This document shows positions 35,913 through 45,722 of a stretch of DNA of 64,000 bases, one piece after another. The DNA is from Marinomonas phaeophyticola (GTDB lineage Bacteria > Pseudomonadota > Gammaproteobacteria > Pseudomonadales > Marinomonadaceae). The notes under the pieces are model-generated. The model did not search any database and was not told where the DNA came from. It was given only the letters and a program-made list of their open reading frames with translations. The stretch lies in the NCBI RefSeq assembly GCF_026966905.1, contig NZ_JAPUBN010000013.1, positions 124,001 through 188,000 on the forward strand, read 5' to 3'. How positions within the stretch are numbered: position 1 is the stretch's first letter; every line of letters begins with the position of its first letter. Both the position numbers and the translations under genes were made by a program.

Positions 35913-36830
35913 TTATTTTGAGCGGCCTTTATTGACAGGTCGACGGCTCCAATAGCTCGCGAGTAAAGAGCCAGAGATATTATGCCAAACACTAAAAATA
36001 GTCCCAGGTAACGCCGCCATTGGCGTGAAGAATTTCACCGCTAGAGCGGCGGCTAAACCTGAGTTTTGTAAACCGACTTCAAATGCGATAGTACGACATA
36101 CACGGGCATCAAAGCCAAGTAAGTAGGTTACCCAATAACCGAGAACCAAACCAATCATGTTATGAAGAATAACAGCGGCCGCCACGATCAGGCCCACTTG
36201 AACAATTTTGGAGGCGCTTAAGGCCACGACAATCGCAATGATAAGGACAATGGCAAACATAGATATGTAGGGAAAAATAGGTTCTGCTTTACGAACAAAT
36301 TTCGAAAAGAAAGTATTGATCAATACGCCCGCCGCAACAGGTAATAGCACGATTTTAAATAAGCTCATCAACATACCTGCAACAGGTACGTCAACACTTT
36401 GACCTATCATCATGGATACGAGTAAAGGCGTTAATAGCACACCAATCAAGGTTGAAATAGCGGTCATGGAAATAGATAGCGCCGTATCCCCTTTTGCTAA
36501 ATAACACATGACATTTGAAGAAGTACCGCCAGCAACACTACCAACGAGTAACATACCGACAGTTAATTCTGTGTCAAATCCAAAGGCGAAGGCAACCCCG
36601 AAGGCGGCAATCGGCATAACTAAAAACTGCAATACCACGCCAACCCCAACCGCTTTACCATTTTTCAATACTTGTTTGAAGTCTGTCGGGCTGAGAGTTA
36701 ATCCCATTGCCAACATAATGACAGTGAGCAATGGAACGATTTGGGTTTTCAAACCGACAAAAAATTCAGGTTGAAAAAAGGCAAGTACTGAAAGAACAAC
36801 AGCCCAAAGAGGGAAAAGCTGGATAATCAT
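35913..36830 (-). CDS. Bile acid:sodium symporter family transporter
   Basis: Ten-helix inner-membrane transporter of the BASS/SBF family, 305 aa. Motifs: MLAMGLTLSPTDFKQVL (helix 2 region), GSVAGGTSSNVMCYLAKGD (the crossover region), and EVGLQNSGLAAALA near the end. BASS proteins carry organic anions such as pantoate or pyruvate with sodium; the substrate cannot be set here. I chose ATG 36830, which has GGAG 9 nt upstream, over the ATG at 36845. Confidence 0.88.
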   Translation of the reverse strand: MIIQLFPLWAVVLSVLAFFQPEFFVGLKTQIVPLLTVIMLAMGLTLSPTDFKQVLKNGKAVGVGVVLQFLVMPIAAFGVAFAFGFDTELTVGMLLVGSVAGGTSSNVMCYLAKGDTALSISMTAISTLIGVLLTPLLVSMMIGQSVDVPVAGMLMSLFKIVLLPVAAGVLINTFFSKFVRKAEPIFPYISMFAIVLIIAIVVALSASKIVQVGLIVAAAVILHNMIGLVLGYWVTYLLGFDARVCRTIAFEVGLQNSGLAAALAVKFFTPMAALPGTIFSVWHNISGSLLASYWSRRPVNKGRSK

Positions 36831-37293
36831 AATGTAGAGCTCCATATATGCGGTTCTATTCCGTCTACTAGGAAAACAGACAAAACGAACTCGCGACCAT
36901 AATTAATTATTATAAAACCCCATTTACATACCGTTAGCAAAGCACATTACTAAAGCTAAATGACTGATTTGTAGGCGATAGTTTCAAGCCTAGAATCTAA
37001 AATGGGAGCAAGAGTGTAACCAAATCAGAATTACCACAACAGCTTTTAAGGTCAGTTTGAAATGAATTAAGGCAAACGGTCCAAACTTGAATATTTTAAA
37101 CTGGTGACCCAGCTTAATTCAGTCGATGCGACTAGTGGAATTAGGTCATTAAGGATGCCTATCGCGCTCTGAAGAAACGAAAAAGTGTACTCTAAACTCA
37201 GTTTGTTTAAGTGGTTTCTATTCTCAATTTCTTATCCTTTTGCTCATTACCTTATGATAAAAACGTTTTTTAAGAACGTTGACAACGATTGAT
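36831..37293. other. Intergenic region between symporter and gntK
   Basis: About 460 bases with no gene I can support. It should hold the divergent promoters of the symporter and gntK genes. No repeat core of the GGGTGTC family occurs here. Confidence 0.5.
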
Positions 37294-37327
37294 TGTTACC
37301 CGTAACATACAGTTGTTACCGGTAACA
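37294..37327. promoter_or_regulatory. gntR-box: Tandem GntR operators upstream of gntK
   Basis: TGTTACCCGTAACA (37294-37307) and TGTTACCGGTAACA (37314-37327) match the known gluconate-repressor operator consensus of enterobacterial GntR. Their centres are exactly 20 bases apart, about two helical turns, which would let two repressor dimers bind the same face. They lie 64-97 bases before the gntK start codon. Confidence 0.88.
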
Positions 37328-37390
37328 ATTTATATTTGGATAGTGCGAGTACTTGATAGGCTCGACGTCATTGTGGAGGTGAATACTGTA

Positions 37391-37906
37391 ATGAAAATTG
37401 TCATTTTAGGCGTGTCTGGATCCGGCAAATCTTTGATTGGTAGTCAATTAGCTAATCGGCTTACTGTCCCTTTTTTCGATGGTGATGATTTTCACCCTCC
37501 TGCGAATGTGGAAAAAATGCGCCAAGGTCACCCCTTAAATGATGAAGACAGAGTAGATTGGTTGCTAAGACTAAATCGTTTAATTAAAGAAAATCAGTCC
37601 TTAATTGTCGCATGTTCTGGCTTAACGCCAGCCTATCGAGCCTCTCTCAAAGAAGGCAATGAAACGTTACAATTAGTCTATTTAAAAGGCGATTTTGATC
37701 TTATTTGGCGTCGGCATCAGCAACGAGATGGGCATTATTTTAATGGTCAATCTATGTTGCATAGTCAATTTGAAACATTGATTGAACCTACGGCTGAGGA
37801 GGCCTTGATTGTTAGCATTGAACCTGAGCCTTATACGATAATCGATAATATTATATCCATGCTAAACTCTTCTGCTGATAGTGGCATAAGAGATACAGAT
37901 GGCTAA
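37391..37906 (+). CDS. gntK: Gluconokinase
   Basis: ATP-dependent kinase converting D-gluconate to 6-phosphogluconate, 171 aa. P-loop GVSGSGKS at ~7-14; FFDGDDFHPPANVEKMRQGHPLNDEDR is the substrate-binding signature of the GntK family; CSGLTPAYRASLKEG follows. The ATG at 37391 is preceded by GGAGG at 11 nt; in-frame codons upstream would run through the operators and are not credible. Followed 32 bases later by its regulator gene. Confidence 0.95.
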   Translation: MKIVILGVSGSGKSLIGSQLANRLTVPFFDGDDFHPPANVEKMRQGHPLNDEDRVDWLLRLNRLIKENQSLIVACSGLTPAYRASLKEGNETLQLVYLKGDFDLIWRRHQQRDGHYFNGQSMLHSQFETLIEPTAEEALIVSIEPEPYTIIDNIISMLNSSADSGIRDTDG

Positions 37907-37938
37907 TTTTAATCCATATCATGGAAAGGTCTGAGTGC

Positions 37939-38949
37939 ATGACAACAAAGAAAAATAAGCGTCCGACCTTGCAACACGTTGCAGATAAAGTAGGGGTTAC
38001 TAAGATGACGGTCAGCCGCTATCTTCGTGACCCTAAACAGGTATCAGAACAACTTCGTAGCGTTATTGAGTCAGCAGTAGAAGAGTTGGGCTACATCCCT
38101 AATAGAGCGCCAGATATTCTTTCTAACGCTAAAAGTCATGCGATTGGTGTCTTGGTGCCTTCTTTGACTAACCAAGTTTTTGCGGAAGTGATTCGTGGTA
38201 TCGAAACGGAGTTAGAGCCTTCAGGTTACCAAACTATGTTGGCGCATTATGGATACAGTCCATTAGCGGAAGAAAGTCGTATAGCGACTTTGCTTTCTTA
38301 TAATGTGGACGGACTCATTCTTTCAGAAAGTGTTCATACTGAGCGAGTACGCAAGATGCTATCGGTGGCAGGTGTGCCCGTTATTGAAATCATGGATTCT
38401 GTGTTGCCACCTTTGGAGCAGGCGATTGGTATTAATAACGAAGCCGCGGCACGCGATATGACGGAGTTGATGATTAGTAAGGGACGCAAGCACATTGTTT
38501 ACCTAGCTGCACGAATGGACGAGCGAACTCAGCAAAAGATACGAGGCTATGAAGCGGCCATGTTGAGGGCCAACTTACAACCAAAATCGTTGCAGACAGT
38601 TGATGCGTCCTCTTTCACTATGGGAGCCAAATTGCTTCTGGATGCCATACGTGAAAACCCTCAGACAGACGGGTTATTTTGTACCAACGATGATTTGGCT
38701 ATCGGTGCACTTTATGAGTGTCAGCGTCAAGGGATTGCGGTTCCAGAGCAAATATCGATTGCTGGTTTTCATGGGCACGATATTACGAAAGCGATGATTC
38801 CTAGGTTAGCGACAGTGGTAACCCCGCGTGAAGAGATGGGTCGCCAAGCCGCCGCTCAAATGATGGCTCGTTTGAATGGCGCTCCCATTGAGCAAAAGAT
38901 CATAGAATTACCCTACTATTTAGAGGTTGGGCAAAGTTTAGGAGGGTGA
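37939..38949 (+). CDS. gntR: LacI-family gluconate repressor GntR
   Basis: 336-aa transcription regulator. The N-terminal helix-turn-helix is TLQHVADKVGVTKMTVSRYLRDP, then the LacI hinge and a periplasmic-binding-protein-like effector domain (AIGVLVPSLTNQVFAEVIRGIE; DGLFCTNDDLAIGALYECQRQG). Linkage to gntK and the GntR-type operators upstream identify it as the gluconate-responsive repressor. I chose ATG 37939, preceded by GGAAAGG, over the in-frame ATG at 37921. No gluconate transporter lies next to it. Confidence 0.92.
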   Translation: MTTKKNKRPTLQHVADKVGVTKMTVSRYLRDPKQVSEQLRSVIESAVEELGYIPNRAPDILSNAKSHAIGVLVPSLTNQVFAEVIRGIETELEPSGYQTMLAHYGYSPLAEESRIATLLSYNVDGLILSESVHTERVRKMLSVAGVPVIEIMDSVLPPLEQAIGINNEAAARDMTELMISKGRKHIVYLAARMDERTQQKIRGYEAAMLRANLQPKSLQTVDASSFTMGAKLLLDAIRENPQTDGLFCTNDDLAIGALYECQRQGIAVPEQISIAGFHGHDITKAMIPRLATVVTPREEMGRQAAAQMMARLNGAPIEQKIIELPYYLEVGQSLGG

Positions 38950-39078
38950 CACGTTAACATTCCTTTGAAATGACACCTAATTCCGCCCTACCTTGATCTT
39001 TTTGTTTGAGTCATTAGGTACTTATTCATAGCTGCAAACGGTTTGATCCGTTATTATGCACGTTAATAGGAATGTGTG

Positions 39079-39438
39079 ATGTCACTTCCTGAATCCCAAT
39101 CTTCTAGGACACTAATGAAAAAAACATTTGAGCTATCTCATCCAAAAATTGCTTACCCTCGATTGATAGAAGCGACAAAAAGCGAAGTCAAAAAATATTT
39201 GAAAAGAGAACGGAATAAAACCTTACCTGACTATGCTGATTTCTGGGGATTTGATTGCCGATTTGGTCAAACTCCAGACCAAGCGGAAACCATTCGTGTA
39301 GGGCAAATCAATGAAAAAATCAGTTTTGCTGAAAGCCAAGAATGGACATCATTTTATTTGGAAATTTTGGCTGTACCAGCTCAGCGCACAGCCCATGACG
39401 ATGCTGATCCAGAAGAAGAAAGTGAAGAAAAAGCGTAA
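39079..39438 (+). CDS. DUF6172-like small protein
   Basis: Short soluble protein of about 120 aa. The recognisable part is KKTFELSHPKIAYPRLIEA, KSEVKKYLKRERNKTLP and DFWGFDCRFGQ, with an acidic tail (DDADPEEESEEKA). Members usually start at the MKKTF methionine, here at 39115 (AGGA 5 nt upstream); ATG 39079 also has AGGA at 7 nt. Function unknown. Single gene. Confidence 0.7.
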   Translation: MSLPESQSSRTLMKKTFELSHPKIAYPRLIEATKSEVKKYLKRERNKTLPDYADFWGFDCRFGQTPDQAETIRVGQINEKISFAESQEWTSFYLEILAVPAQRTAHDDADPEEESEEKA

Positions 39439-39584
39439 GCCATTTTTTGTAGTCAGTAAGAAGACCCAAAGCCAGATCGGTGTGAACGGTCGCTAAGTCG
39501 TTGAACTATCCCATTGATGGCGTCTCTTCAATGATTTGGCTTTTTTGGGAACGTTGTGAATCAGTACGGCTAACGTCTATTATT

Positions 39585-39989
39585 CTAACGGTCTGATGGG
39601 TGATTGACTCCATCAGACGTTGGAATATCGGGTATTTTCAAAGGGTTAATTCCTTCCAAGCAAGCGACATTGAATCCATATTGGTCTGCATTTGATCGGC
39701 GTTGGTGATGCGTGTAAATACCACATAGACTACAGAAATAATGCTTTGCGGCTTTCGTATTAAATTGATAAAGCGTCAGAGTGTCTTCACCTTTAATAAT
39801 ATGAATTCCAGATGCGGGTATGGCGGCTGAGATAATGCCTTTTCTGCGACACAAAGAGCAATCACAGCGTCTTAAATCGATTATCCCGTTGGGTAACGTG
39901 AGTTCAATCTCTACAGCACCACAGTGGCAGCTGGCTTTGTGCTTTTGCTGTATTTCAACCCCGTCAACGGCTTTTAAATTTATCGACAT
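39585..39989 (-). CDS. GFA family (CENP-V/GFA domain) zinc protein
   Basis: 134-aa zinc-binding protein of the glutathione-dependent formaldehyde-activating (Gfa) family. Zinc cysteines: CHCGAVE (~21-23), CDCSLCRRKG (~47-52) and FCSLCG (~90-95). The core fold is complete. The family is widespread and few members are proven to act on formaldehyde, so the substrate is open. Not obviously part of the transporter operon to its right. Confidence 0.85.
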   Translation of the reverse strand: MSINLKAVDGVEIQQKHKASCHCGAVEIELTLPNGIIDLRRCDCSLCRRKGIISAAIPASGIHIIKGEDTLTLYQFNTKAAKHYFCSLCGIYTHHQRRSNADQYGFNVACLEGINPLKIPDIPTSDGVNHPSDR

Positions 39990-40072
39990 ATAGTATTCCT
40001 TATCCGAGACGTTGTCGGATGACGTTTCTTTGGAGAGGTAAAATGGCCGCGAATGGTTTAATCATTCATCGC

Positions 40073-40885
40073 TTATGTACGCCAATCGAGTAATCGATTT
40101 TCTACCATGCCAATGGTCGCACTGACACTGACCCCCAGAATGGATAGGATGGCGACTCCAGTAAACAGGCGTTCTAAGTTATAAAGAGAGCCCGCTTCTA
40201 AAATGTAAGCCCCAATACCGTATTCCGCTCCAAGCATTTCGGCTGCAACCAGCAAAATGATGGCAATCGCAAGACTAATTCGTAGCCCAGATAAAATGCC
40301 AGGCATTGCTCCAGGAAGAACGATTTTTGTCACAATTGAAAACCAAGATAAAGAAAAACTTTGCCCCATACGGATAAGTGACCTGTCCACATTATCGACA
40401 GCCCCGTACGTTGCGACTACGGTTGGAGTAAAGGTACCAAATGCGATGAGTGCATATTTTGATGTTTCATCAATCCCAAACCAAATAACAAAAAGTGGTA
40501 GAAGGGCAATTTTAGGGATAGGGAAAATAGCGGCGATAACGGGGACAAGACTCCCTCGTGCTAATGAAAATAACCCAATTAAAATGCCAACACAAATACC
40601 AAGAGAAGAGCCAATAGAGGCACCAACAAAAAGACGCGTGAGAGAAGGAATTAGGTGTTCCCAGAGTAACCCACTCTCCCATAACTCAAGAAATGTGGTG
40701 AATACATCGGAAGGTCTAGGTAGGGTAAGGTTACTAATAAAACCAACACGAGTGCCAATTTCAATAAAGGCCAGAATGAAGAAAAATACCACAAAACCTA
40801 GCCATTTTTTGGATTTAGGAGCAAATCCACCACCGCGAAAATCAATGGTTTTTTCTGTAGTGACGTGATTACTATTAGACATCAA
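40073..40885 (-). CDS. TauC/SsuC-like ABC transporter permease
   Basis: Inner-membrane permease of 270 aa with about six helices, part of the BPD_transp_1 family. The EAA loop is ALIAFGTFTPTVVATYGAVDNVDRSLIRMGQSF. Start overlaps the ATPase stop by 11 bases. With the ATPase and the binding protein it makes a complete importer of the sulfonate/taurine/nitrate/pyrimidine-precursor class; the substrate is not evident. Confidence 0.88.
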   Translation of the reverse strand: MMSNSNHVTTEKTIDFRGGGFAPKSKKWLGFVVFFFILAFIEIGTRVGFISNLTLPRPSDVFTTFLELWESGLLWEHLIPSLTRLFVGASIGSSLGICVGILIGLFSLARGSLVPVIAAIFPIPKIALLPLFVIWFGIDETSKYALIAFGTFTPTVVATYGAVDNVDRSLIRMGQSFSLSWFSIVTKIVLPGAMPGILSGLRISLAIAIILLVAAEMLGAEYGIGAYILEAGSLYNLERLFTGVAILSILGVSVSATIGMVENRLLDWRT

Positions 40886-41642
40886 TTAATTCCTTATCTG
40901 CTTCAACCGCTTCTTCGCGCATTAGGTTCCATAGGTGTTCCTGTTGCCGTTCTAGTTCTACATCACCTAATTTACGATCCGCTAAAGGCGTTGCGATATC
41001 GACCACTTCACGAATTTTTCCCGGTCGGCGAGACAAGACGACGATAGAGTGCCCTAATCTAACCGCCTCATTCAAGTTATGAGTAACATAGACAGCCGTG
41101 AAAGGTTCACGAGTCCAAAGGTTTATCAGGTCATCCATAAGCAGTTCACGGGTTTGGCTGTCGAGAGCAGAAAGCGGTTCGTCCATGAGCATGACGGCTG
41201 GTTTTACGGCTAATGCACGTGAAATGGCCACTCGTTGCTTCATGCCACCAGATAGTTGTTTTGGGTAAGCTTTACGAAAGTCAGTTAACTTTGTACGTGC
41301 TAGTACGTCCGTTATAATAGCATTCGCTTTACTTCCTCGAATACCATGATCTTCTAATACCAAACTGATATTTCCTTCCACGGTTCTCCAAGGCAATAGT
41401 GCAAAATCTTGAAAAATATAGGTCAATGGATTAATGCTTTCAGAAGGAGGCTCTCCGATTTGGATAACGCGTCCAGAGGTCGCTTTTTCAAGTCCTCCTA
41501 TGATTCGTAGGAGCGTTGATTTTCCACACCCTGAAGGGCCAACAATACAGACAATTTTACCCGCAGGAATGTCAAGATTAATATCCTGCATAATCTCCAT
41601 GCTGCCATATTGATGACCTATGCCTTGAAGTCTAAGATCCAT
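40875..41642 (-). CDS. TauB/SsuB-like ABC transporter ATPase
   Basis: ATPase of 255 aa. Walker A GPSGCGKSTLL, signature LSGGMKQRVAISRAL, Walker B VMLMDEPLSALD, H-loop VYVTHNLNEA. Sits between the binding-protein gene (120 bases upstream) and the permease (overlapping). Confidence 0.92.
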   Translation of the reverse strand: MDLRLQGIGHQYGSMEIMQDINLDIPAGKIVCIVGPSGCGKSTLLRIIGGLEKATSGRVIQIGEPPSESINPLTYIFQDFALLPWRTVEGNISLVLEDHGIRGSKANAIITDVLARTKLTDFRKAYPKQLSGGMKQRVAISRALAVKPAVMLMDEPLSALDSQTRELLMDDLINLWTREPFTAVYVTHNLNEAVRLGHSIVVLSRRPGKIREVVDIATPLADRKLGDVELERQQEHLWNLMREEAVEADKELIDV

Positions 41643-41762
41643 AAATTACCTTTTTCTTAACGATATTAGACATAAAGTGAATGCTTTATGTCTAATAGTA
41701 TATTTACTTGAAACAATCATGGAATAAGGCAAGTAATTGAGCTAACTCACCTGATAATTTCT

Positions 41763-42782
41763 TTATTGCAGGTAAGATGCATCGACCAGTGTGTCGATTG
41801 TAATGCTATCTTTGATGAGTTTTTCCGATTTAAACCAATCTAATTGATCTTGTACAGATTCCATATTTAAGGCCGCGTTGGCACTAATACGCATCGCTCC
41901 ATTACGAATACTTGGCGCGGCTTTTTCATATGGACGATCAGCATAAACATACTTATGAATCAGTTTAATCATGTCTTCAGAGGCGGCTTCGCCGGCGGTT
42001 TTATCGACCAGAGCCTCATTAAAATCGGCCGCACCTCTTGAAAAGGCTCGTAAAAATGCTTTAGTTGTCTCGGCTTTATTGGCCGCATGGTCCGCGGAAG
42101 TGAAGACGGTAGTCACTTGATAATTAGGAATATAATCCGCCACATTACCAATAATGTGTACGGCTCCTGCGGCATCAAGAGGCTTAGCGATATGGGGAAC
42201 AATAGACCAACCATCGATTTGACCGGACTTCAATGCGCCAATGATAGTACCGACCTTTTGCATCGGTTTATAGGTAAGTTCAATGCCTTCTTTCTCCGCC
42301 ATTTTTGCACCGACATAATGGAATGACGATCCCGCTTGGGTGATGGCGAAAGACTTCCCGTCTAGTTTTTCTGGCGTAGTAATACCGGCATCAAAGGCCT
42401 TGTTGGAAACAATGATTTTTTGACCTTCAACCCCGGCTTCTTCCATTAACGCCCCACCAATGACCTTAATAGCGCCTTTTTCAGCCAGAGAAATGAGTCC
42501 TCCAGAAATGGCGGTTACCGCATAATCAATGTCTTTTGATGCAACGCCAACCGCCATGGGTTGAGCCGCTTGGAAAAATTTAAATTCAACATCCAAGCCT
42601 TCGTCTTTAAAATAGCCTCGTTCAAATGCAACAAAAGTGGCCGCATGGCTCGTAAATCGTAAAGCGCCAACATTAATTTTTGTGTCATCGGCATAAGAGG
42701 GAAGAGAGGCGAACATAGAGGTAGCCACACTGCCCATCATCAACATCCATTTCAAGGAGGTTCTTCTCGATATTGTGTTCAT
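41763..42782 (-). CDS. ABC transporter substrate-binding protein (SsuA/TauA/THI5-like)
   Basis: 339-aa periplasmic binding protein. The signal peptide starts with a twin-arginine-like motif (SRRTSLKWM) before a hydrophobic stretch ending SYADD, so Tat export is possible. The mature part has the NMT1/THI5-like layout: VGALRFTSHAATFVAFERGYFKDEGLDVEF and ITQAGSSFHYVGAKMAEKEG. The ligand cannot be named from sequence. First gene of the transporter operon; its regulator lies 59 bases upstream in the same direction. Confidence 0.85.
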   Translation of the reverse strand: MNTISRRTSLKWMLMMGSVATSMFASLPSYADDTKINVGALRFTSHAATFVAFERGYFKDEGLDVEFKFFQAAQPMAVGVASKDIDYAVTAISGGLISLAEKGAIKVIGGALMEEAGVEGQKIIVSNKAFDAGITTPEKLDGKSFAITQAGSSFHYVGAKMAEKEGIELTYKPMQKVGTIIGALKSGQIDGWSIVPHIAKPLDAAGAVHIIGNVADYIPNYQVTTVFTSADHAANKAETTKAFLRAFSRGAADFNEALVDKTAGEAASEDMIKLIHKYVYADRPYEKAAPSIRNGAMRISANAALNMESVQDQLDWFKSEKLIKDSITIDTLVDASYLQ

Positions 42783-42841
42783 TTCATTTTTCCTTTTTAT
42801 TATTGTTTGCTTATTTGTTGGCCTTTTACGTAAAGGTCTAT

Positions 42842-43516
42842 TTATGTGCTCTGAATTGAGTAAGCTAAATTACCCTCAATATCTTGCTGTAAACACTTTT
42901 TGGCTGTTTCAATATCATTCACTAAAATAGCGTCAACCAAACGTTTTTGGTTATTAGATATGGATGTGAAATTGAGTTGCTGCTCTCGAAGCGCTCTTAA
43001 AATAAAGCGTCGAGATTGATCATAGAGTTGGGTATGAGTAGCAATGAGACGGGGAGAACCCGACGCGGACATCAGGTTAATATGAAACATTCGATTGGCT
43101 TCATCCCATTCTAAGGCGGAATCTATCGGCGACGCCATCACACTCTCTTGTGCTCGTGACAGCTCATGGCTAGATGCGATGATTTTACCCTGCCATTTAA
43201 CATCCCCTTTTTTCAACGACCATTCAAGTCCCAGTTTTTCGATTTCCCAGCGTAGCTGAATAATGTCTTTTAAATCCTCTTCTGTAGCGGATGAAACTCT
43301 AAAGCCTCGTTGAGCATTGGCCTCAACAAGACCCTGTGTGCTTAACCGTGTCAGCGCTTCACGTAAGGAATGGCTTGAACCTCCATAGCGGGTTCTAAGT
43401 TCTTCGATCTTCAAGCGCTTATCTGGAGAAAGTTCACCAAACGAAATATCTCTTCGAATTGCACTAGCAATTAAACCAACGACGGTTTCATTGTCATAAT
43501 TATTAGAGAAAATCAT
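42842..43516 (-). CDS. GntR-family (FCD domain) transcription regulator
   Basis: 224 aa. The winged helix is at ~12-75 (GGSSHSLREALTRLSTQGLVEANAQRGFRV) and a helical FCD ligand domain follows (DIIQLRWEIEKLGLEWSL; EWDEANRMFHINLM). It probably controls the transporter genes directly downstream, possibly by sensing a carboxylate derived from the imported compound. Confidence 0.85.
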   Translation of the reverse strand: MIFSNNYDNETVVGLIASAIRRDISFGELSPDKRLKIEELRTRYGGSSHSLREALTRLSTQGLVEANAQRGFRVSSATEEDLKDIIQLRWEIEKLGLEWSLKKGDVKWQGKIIASSHELSRAQESVMASPIDSALEWDEANRMFHINLMSASGSPRLIATHTQLYDQSRRFILRALREQQLNFTSISNNQKRLVDAILVNDIETAKKCLQQDIEGNLAYSIQST

Positions 43517-43732
43517 TAATATCCAATATAACTAAAAATATGTCATATTATTAAGAACTATCAAGATAAAAGAGTCAAGGCGTCTATTGGGCGGAGGTAT
43601 TGATGCCCCCCTATCTGAGTTGTTCATGGGTACGTTACTGTCGTCTAAGGTGTTTTTTAGGGTAGGCGGATTGCGAGCAGGCCTCATAAGGCGTTCCCTA
43701 TAGCCTGTCACTTCTGTGAAGAAGATATCGAG

Positions 43733-44683
43733 CTATCTCAACGCTTGAATATTAAAACCTTGTAAGGAAGAGGTTGGCTTGTACTGAGCAAAATACTCTA
43801 GGAAATCGACATCCATGACTTTCTTATGTGTCTGGCTCGCATGGCGCAAAAAGAGTGTATCGCCTTTACGAATGGCAATAGATTGATGTGAGACATTCAT
43901 ATTTGTCCCTATCCATTTCTTAATATCCCAATTAGGGCGGACCATACTGATAATGCTTCCAGAGGGGATTCTGTCTAGTAATGAGAGGTTTGCCGAATGG
44001 TCGTCTAGATATAAGGCGGTTAAAGGAGTATAGGGAGTTTCAACTGACTCGGGGAGAAATGACTTACCTTCGGCTTGTAATTGATTCAGCAAAGTACGGC
44101 AAGCTATGGAGGATTCATCTTCACACTGTAATCGATCCTCGGTCATCTTTTGGTACCAAGCGGGTTTATCAATGACGGTTTTTGCTATGGCAATCAGGCT
44201 ACCTGCGACCTGATCGGTAATGTCTATTAATAGGTCTTGGTTATTAGGGATCCAATCAGCACTAGGGAAATGATTGCGTGTGGCAAAAGAGACTTTTCCC
44301 TCTTTATAACGCAACTTCATTAGGTTAGGCATAAAATCCTCTTGAGAGTTTGACAAAGCACCTGCCAGTACCGCTTCAACATAGGTTGTGCAATCAAACA
44401 CATCAAAGCGTACCAAAGGATCCTTATCGTATTTTCCTTGCTCGCCTTCTCCCAAACTGCCATCCACATAAGGTGCGTTTAATAAAGTCGCACTTAAATA
44501 CTCTATTTTTAAGTGATTTGGCAGAGAGGCGGTCTCCGAGGCCGTATTATTGGTGTTGAGCGTAGCAAAAAAAGCCGCTTTATTTGCTGCATTTAATGAT
44601 TCATCCGCAATGAGGGTGGTTGATATTAAAGACGCGCTTAATAATACGCCCGCAAGAGGCTTTATTCGATTTAGTATGTTCAT
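43733..44683 (-). CDS. DUF1460 (N-acetylmuramoyl-L-alanine amidase-like) exported protein
   Basis: 316 aa from ATG 44683, the start of a signal peptide (NRIKPLAGVLLSASLISTTLIA). VRFDVFDCTTYVEAVLAGAL carries the catalytic Cys of this NlpC/P60-like family, and NVSHQSIAIRKGDTLFLRHASQ holds the His. Members cleave or resemble enzymes cleaving peptidoglycan peptides in the periplasm. In-frame codons extend to ATG 44761 but would precede the signal peptide. Not in an operon. Confidence 0.8.
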   Translation of the reverse strand: MNILNRIKPLAGVLLSASLISTTLIADESLNAANKAAFFATLNTNNTASETASLPNHLKIEYLSATLLNAPYVDGSLGEGEQGKYDKDPLVRFDVFDCTTYVEAVLAGALSNSQEDFMPNLMKLRYKEGKVSFATRNHFPSADWIPNNQDLLIDITDQVAGSLIAIAKTVIDKPAWYQKMTEDRLQCEDESSIACRTLLNQLQAEGKSFLPESVETPYTPLTALYLDDHSANLSLLDRIPSGSIISMVRPNWDIKKWIGTNMNVSHQSIAIRKGDTLFLRHASQTHKKVMDVDFLEYFAQYKPTSSLQGFNIQALR

Positions 44684-44880
44684 AAATACACTCTTAATAG
44701 CGGGTTTTGTGTCTAAAATACACCCAATAATTGTCCTCATTGGGAGGTTTAGTCTCGACATTTGAAAAGGGTATCATGGAAAGGGCGTTTATCTATAGAG
44801 GCCAACTGTCTATTTTTGGTTGAAGAATGTTCTTCGTTGCTAAAAAAATAGAAGTGAATGCTATGGAAAACGCGTTGTCA

Positions 44881-45639
44881 TTAAAGAGTCTTTACATCTT
44901 GTTGAGTCAGTATGGCGCTAAAGTCTTCCAGAGGTCTTACTGTAAACTCTTGTGGTTTTATTTCGGCCTTGATGATTCGATCATATCGAAAGATTCGTAC
45001 GTCGTTTCTAAGATGATCCCAGGCTAATAGATACCAAATAGGGAATCCAAGATACAAATAATGCGCTTCTATGTCTCGTTGTGTTTCTTTGTCATGGAAG
45101 TCTTTATAGACAATCCTCAGGCGTTGATGAAACATAAAAGCGTTATGTATTTTTTCAATAGTTGGATTGGCTTTAACCGTGTTTGCTTCGTGTTGATGAT
45201 GAAAAGAAGACAAAGTTTCCGGGGAAGCTTGCGCACCTATGTGGATACGCTGGCGTAGCTGGTGGATTTTCTCTTTTTGTTTTGGTGAAAAAGAGGCCAT
45301 AAGTTTGTTGCGAACCCTCTGGATATTTCCCATAAATAAGGTCTGCCCCATGCTCTCAGAAATGGCGAGACTAATGAGCAGATCAATGACTTCTTGGTTT
45401 TCTAAAGATAACCTCCCCACGCCCCAGTTGCGGTGAAGTTTAATGCCTCCCCCTCGGCCCTTATCGGCTTCAATCGGTAATCCTCGTTCTCGTAACAGAC
45501 CGATATCCCGGAATAAGGTTCGTTCACTTATGTTGAGTTCGGCAGCGATGCGTTTTGTGGTGAGAGCATCTTCTGATTTAAGAATGGCGGTTAATTGCTC
45601 TAATCGATCTAAGTGTCTGGTTGTGTTGGCTCTGCTCAT
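44881..45639 (-). CDS. WYL-domain transcription regulator (YafY/DeoR type)
   Basis: 252 aa. N-terminal HTH_11 helix-turn-helix (RLEQLTAILKSEDALTTKRIAAELNISERTLFRDIGLLRERGLPIEADKGRGGG) and C-terminal WYL domain (FHQRLRIVYKDFHDKE; YLYLGFPIWYLLAWDHLRNDVRIFRYDRI). WYL proteins sense small ligands or nucleotides. It is divergent from the GyrI-like gene at 45723 with an 83-base shared promoter region, a pair commonly linked by regulation. Confidence 0.88.
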   Translation of the reverse strand: MSRANTTRHLDRLEQLTAILKSEDALTTKRIAAELNISERTLFRDIGLLRERGLPIEADKGRGGGIKLHRNWGVGRLSLENQEVIDLLISLAISESMGQTLFMGNIQRVRNKLMASFSPKQKEKIHQLRQRIHIGAQASPETLSSFHHQHEANTVKANPTIEKIHNAFMFHQRLRIVYKDFHDKETQRDIEAHYLYLGFPIWYLLAWDHLRNDVRIFRYDRIIKAEIKPQEFTVRPLEDFSAILTQQDVKTL

Positions 45640-45722
45640 GATTTTAATATGACATAAAGTGTCATAGTTGTCGATATAGTAAACCCGTCATTAACGAGTC
45701 AAATCGATTTTTTGGAGATAAA

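Noticed and set aside
36900..37200. Transposase remnant in the gap upstream of gntK
   Set aside because: Short in-frame stretches only, with no recognisable transposase motif.
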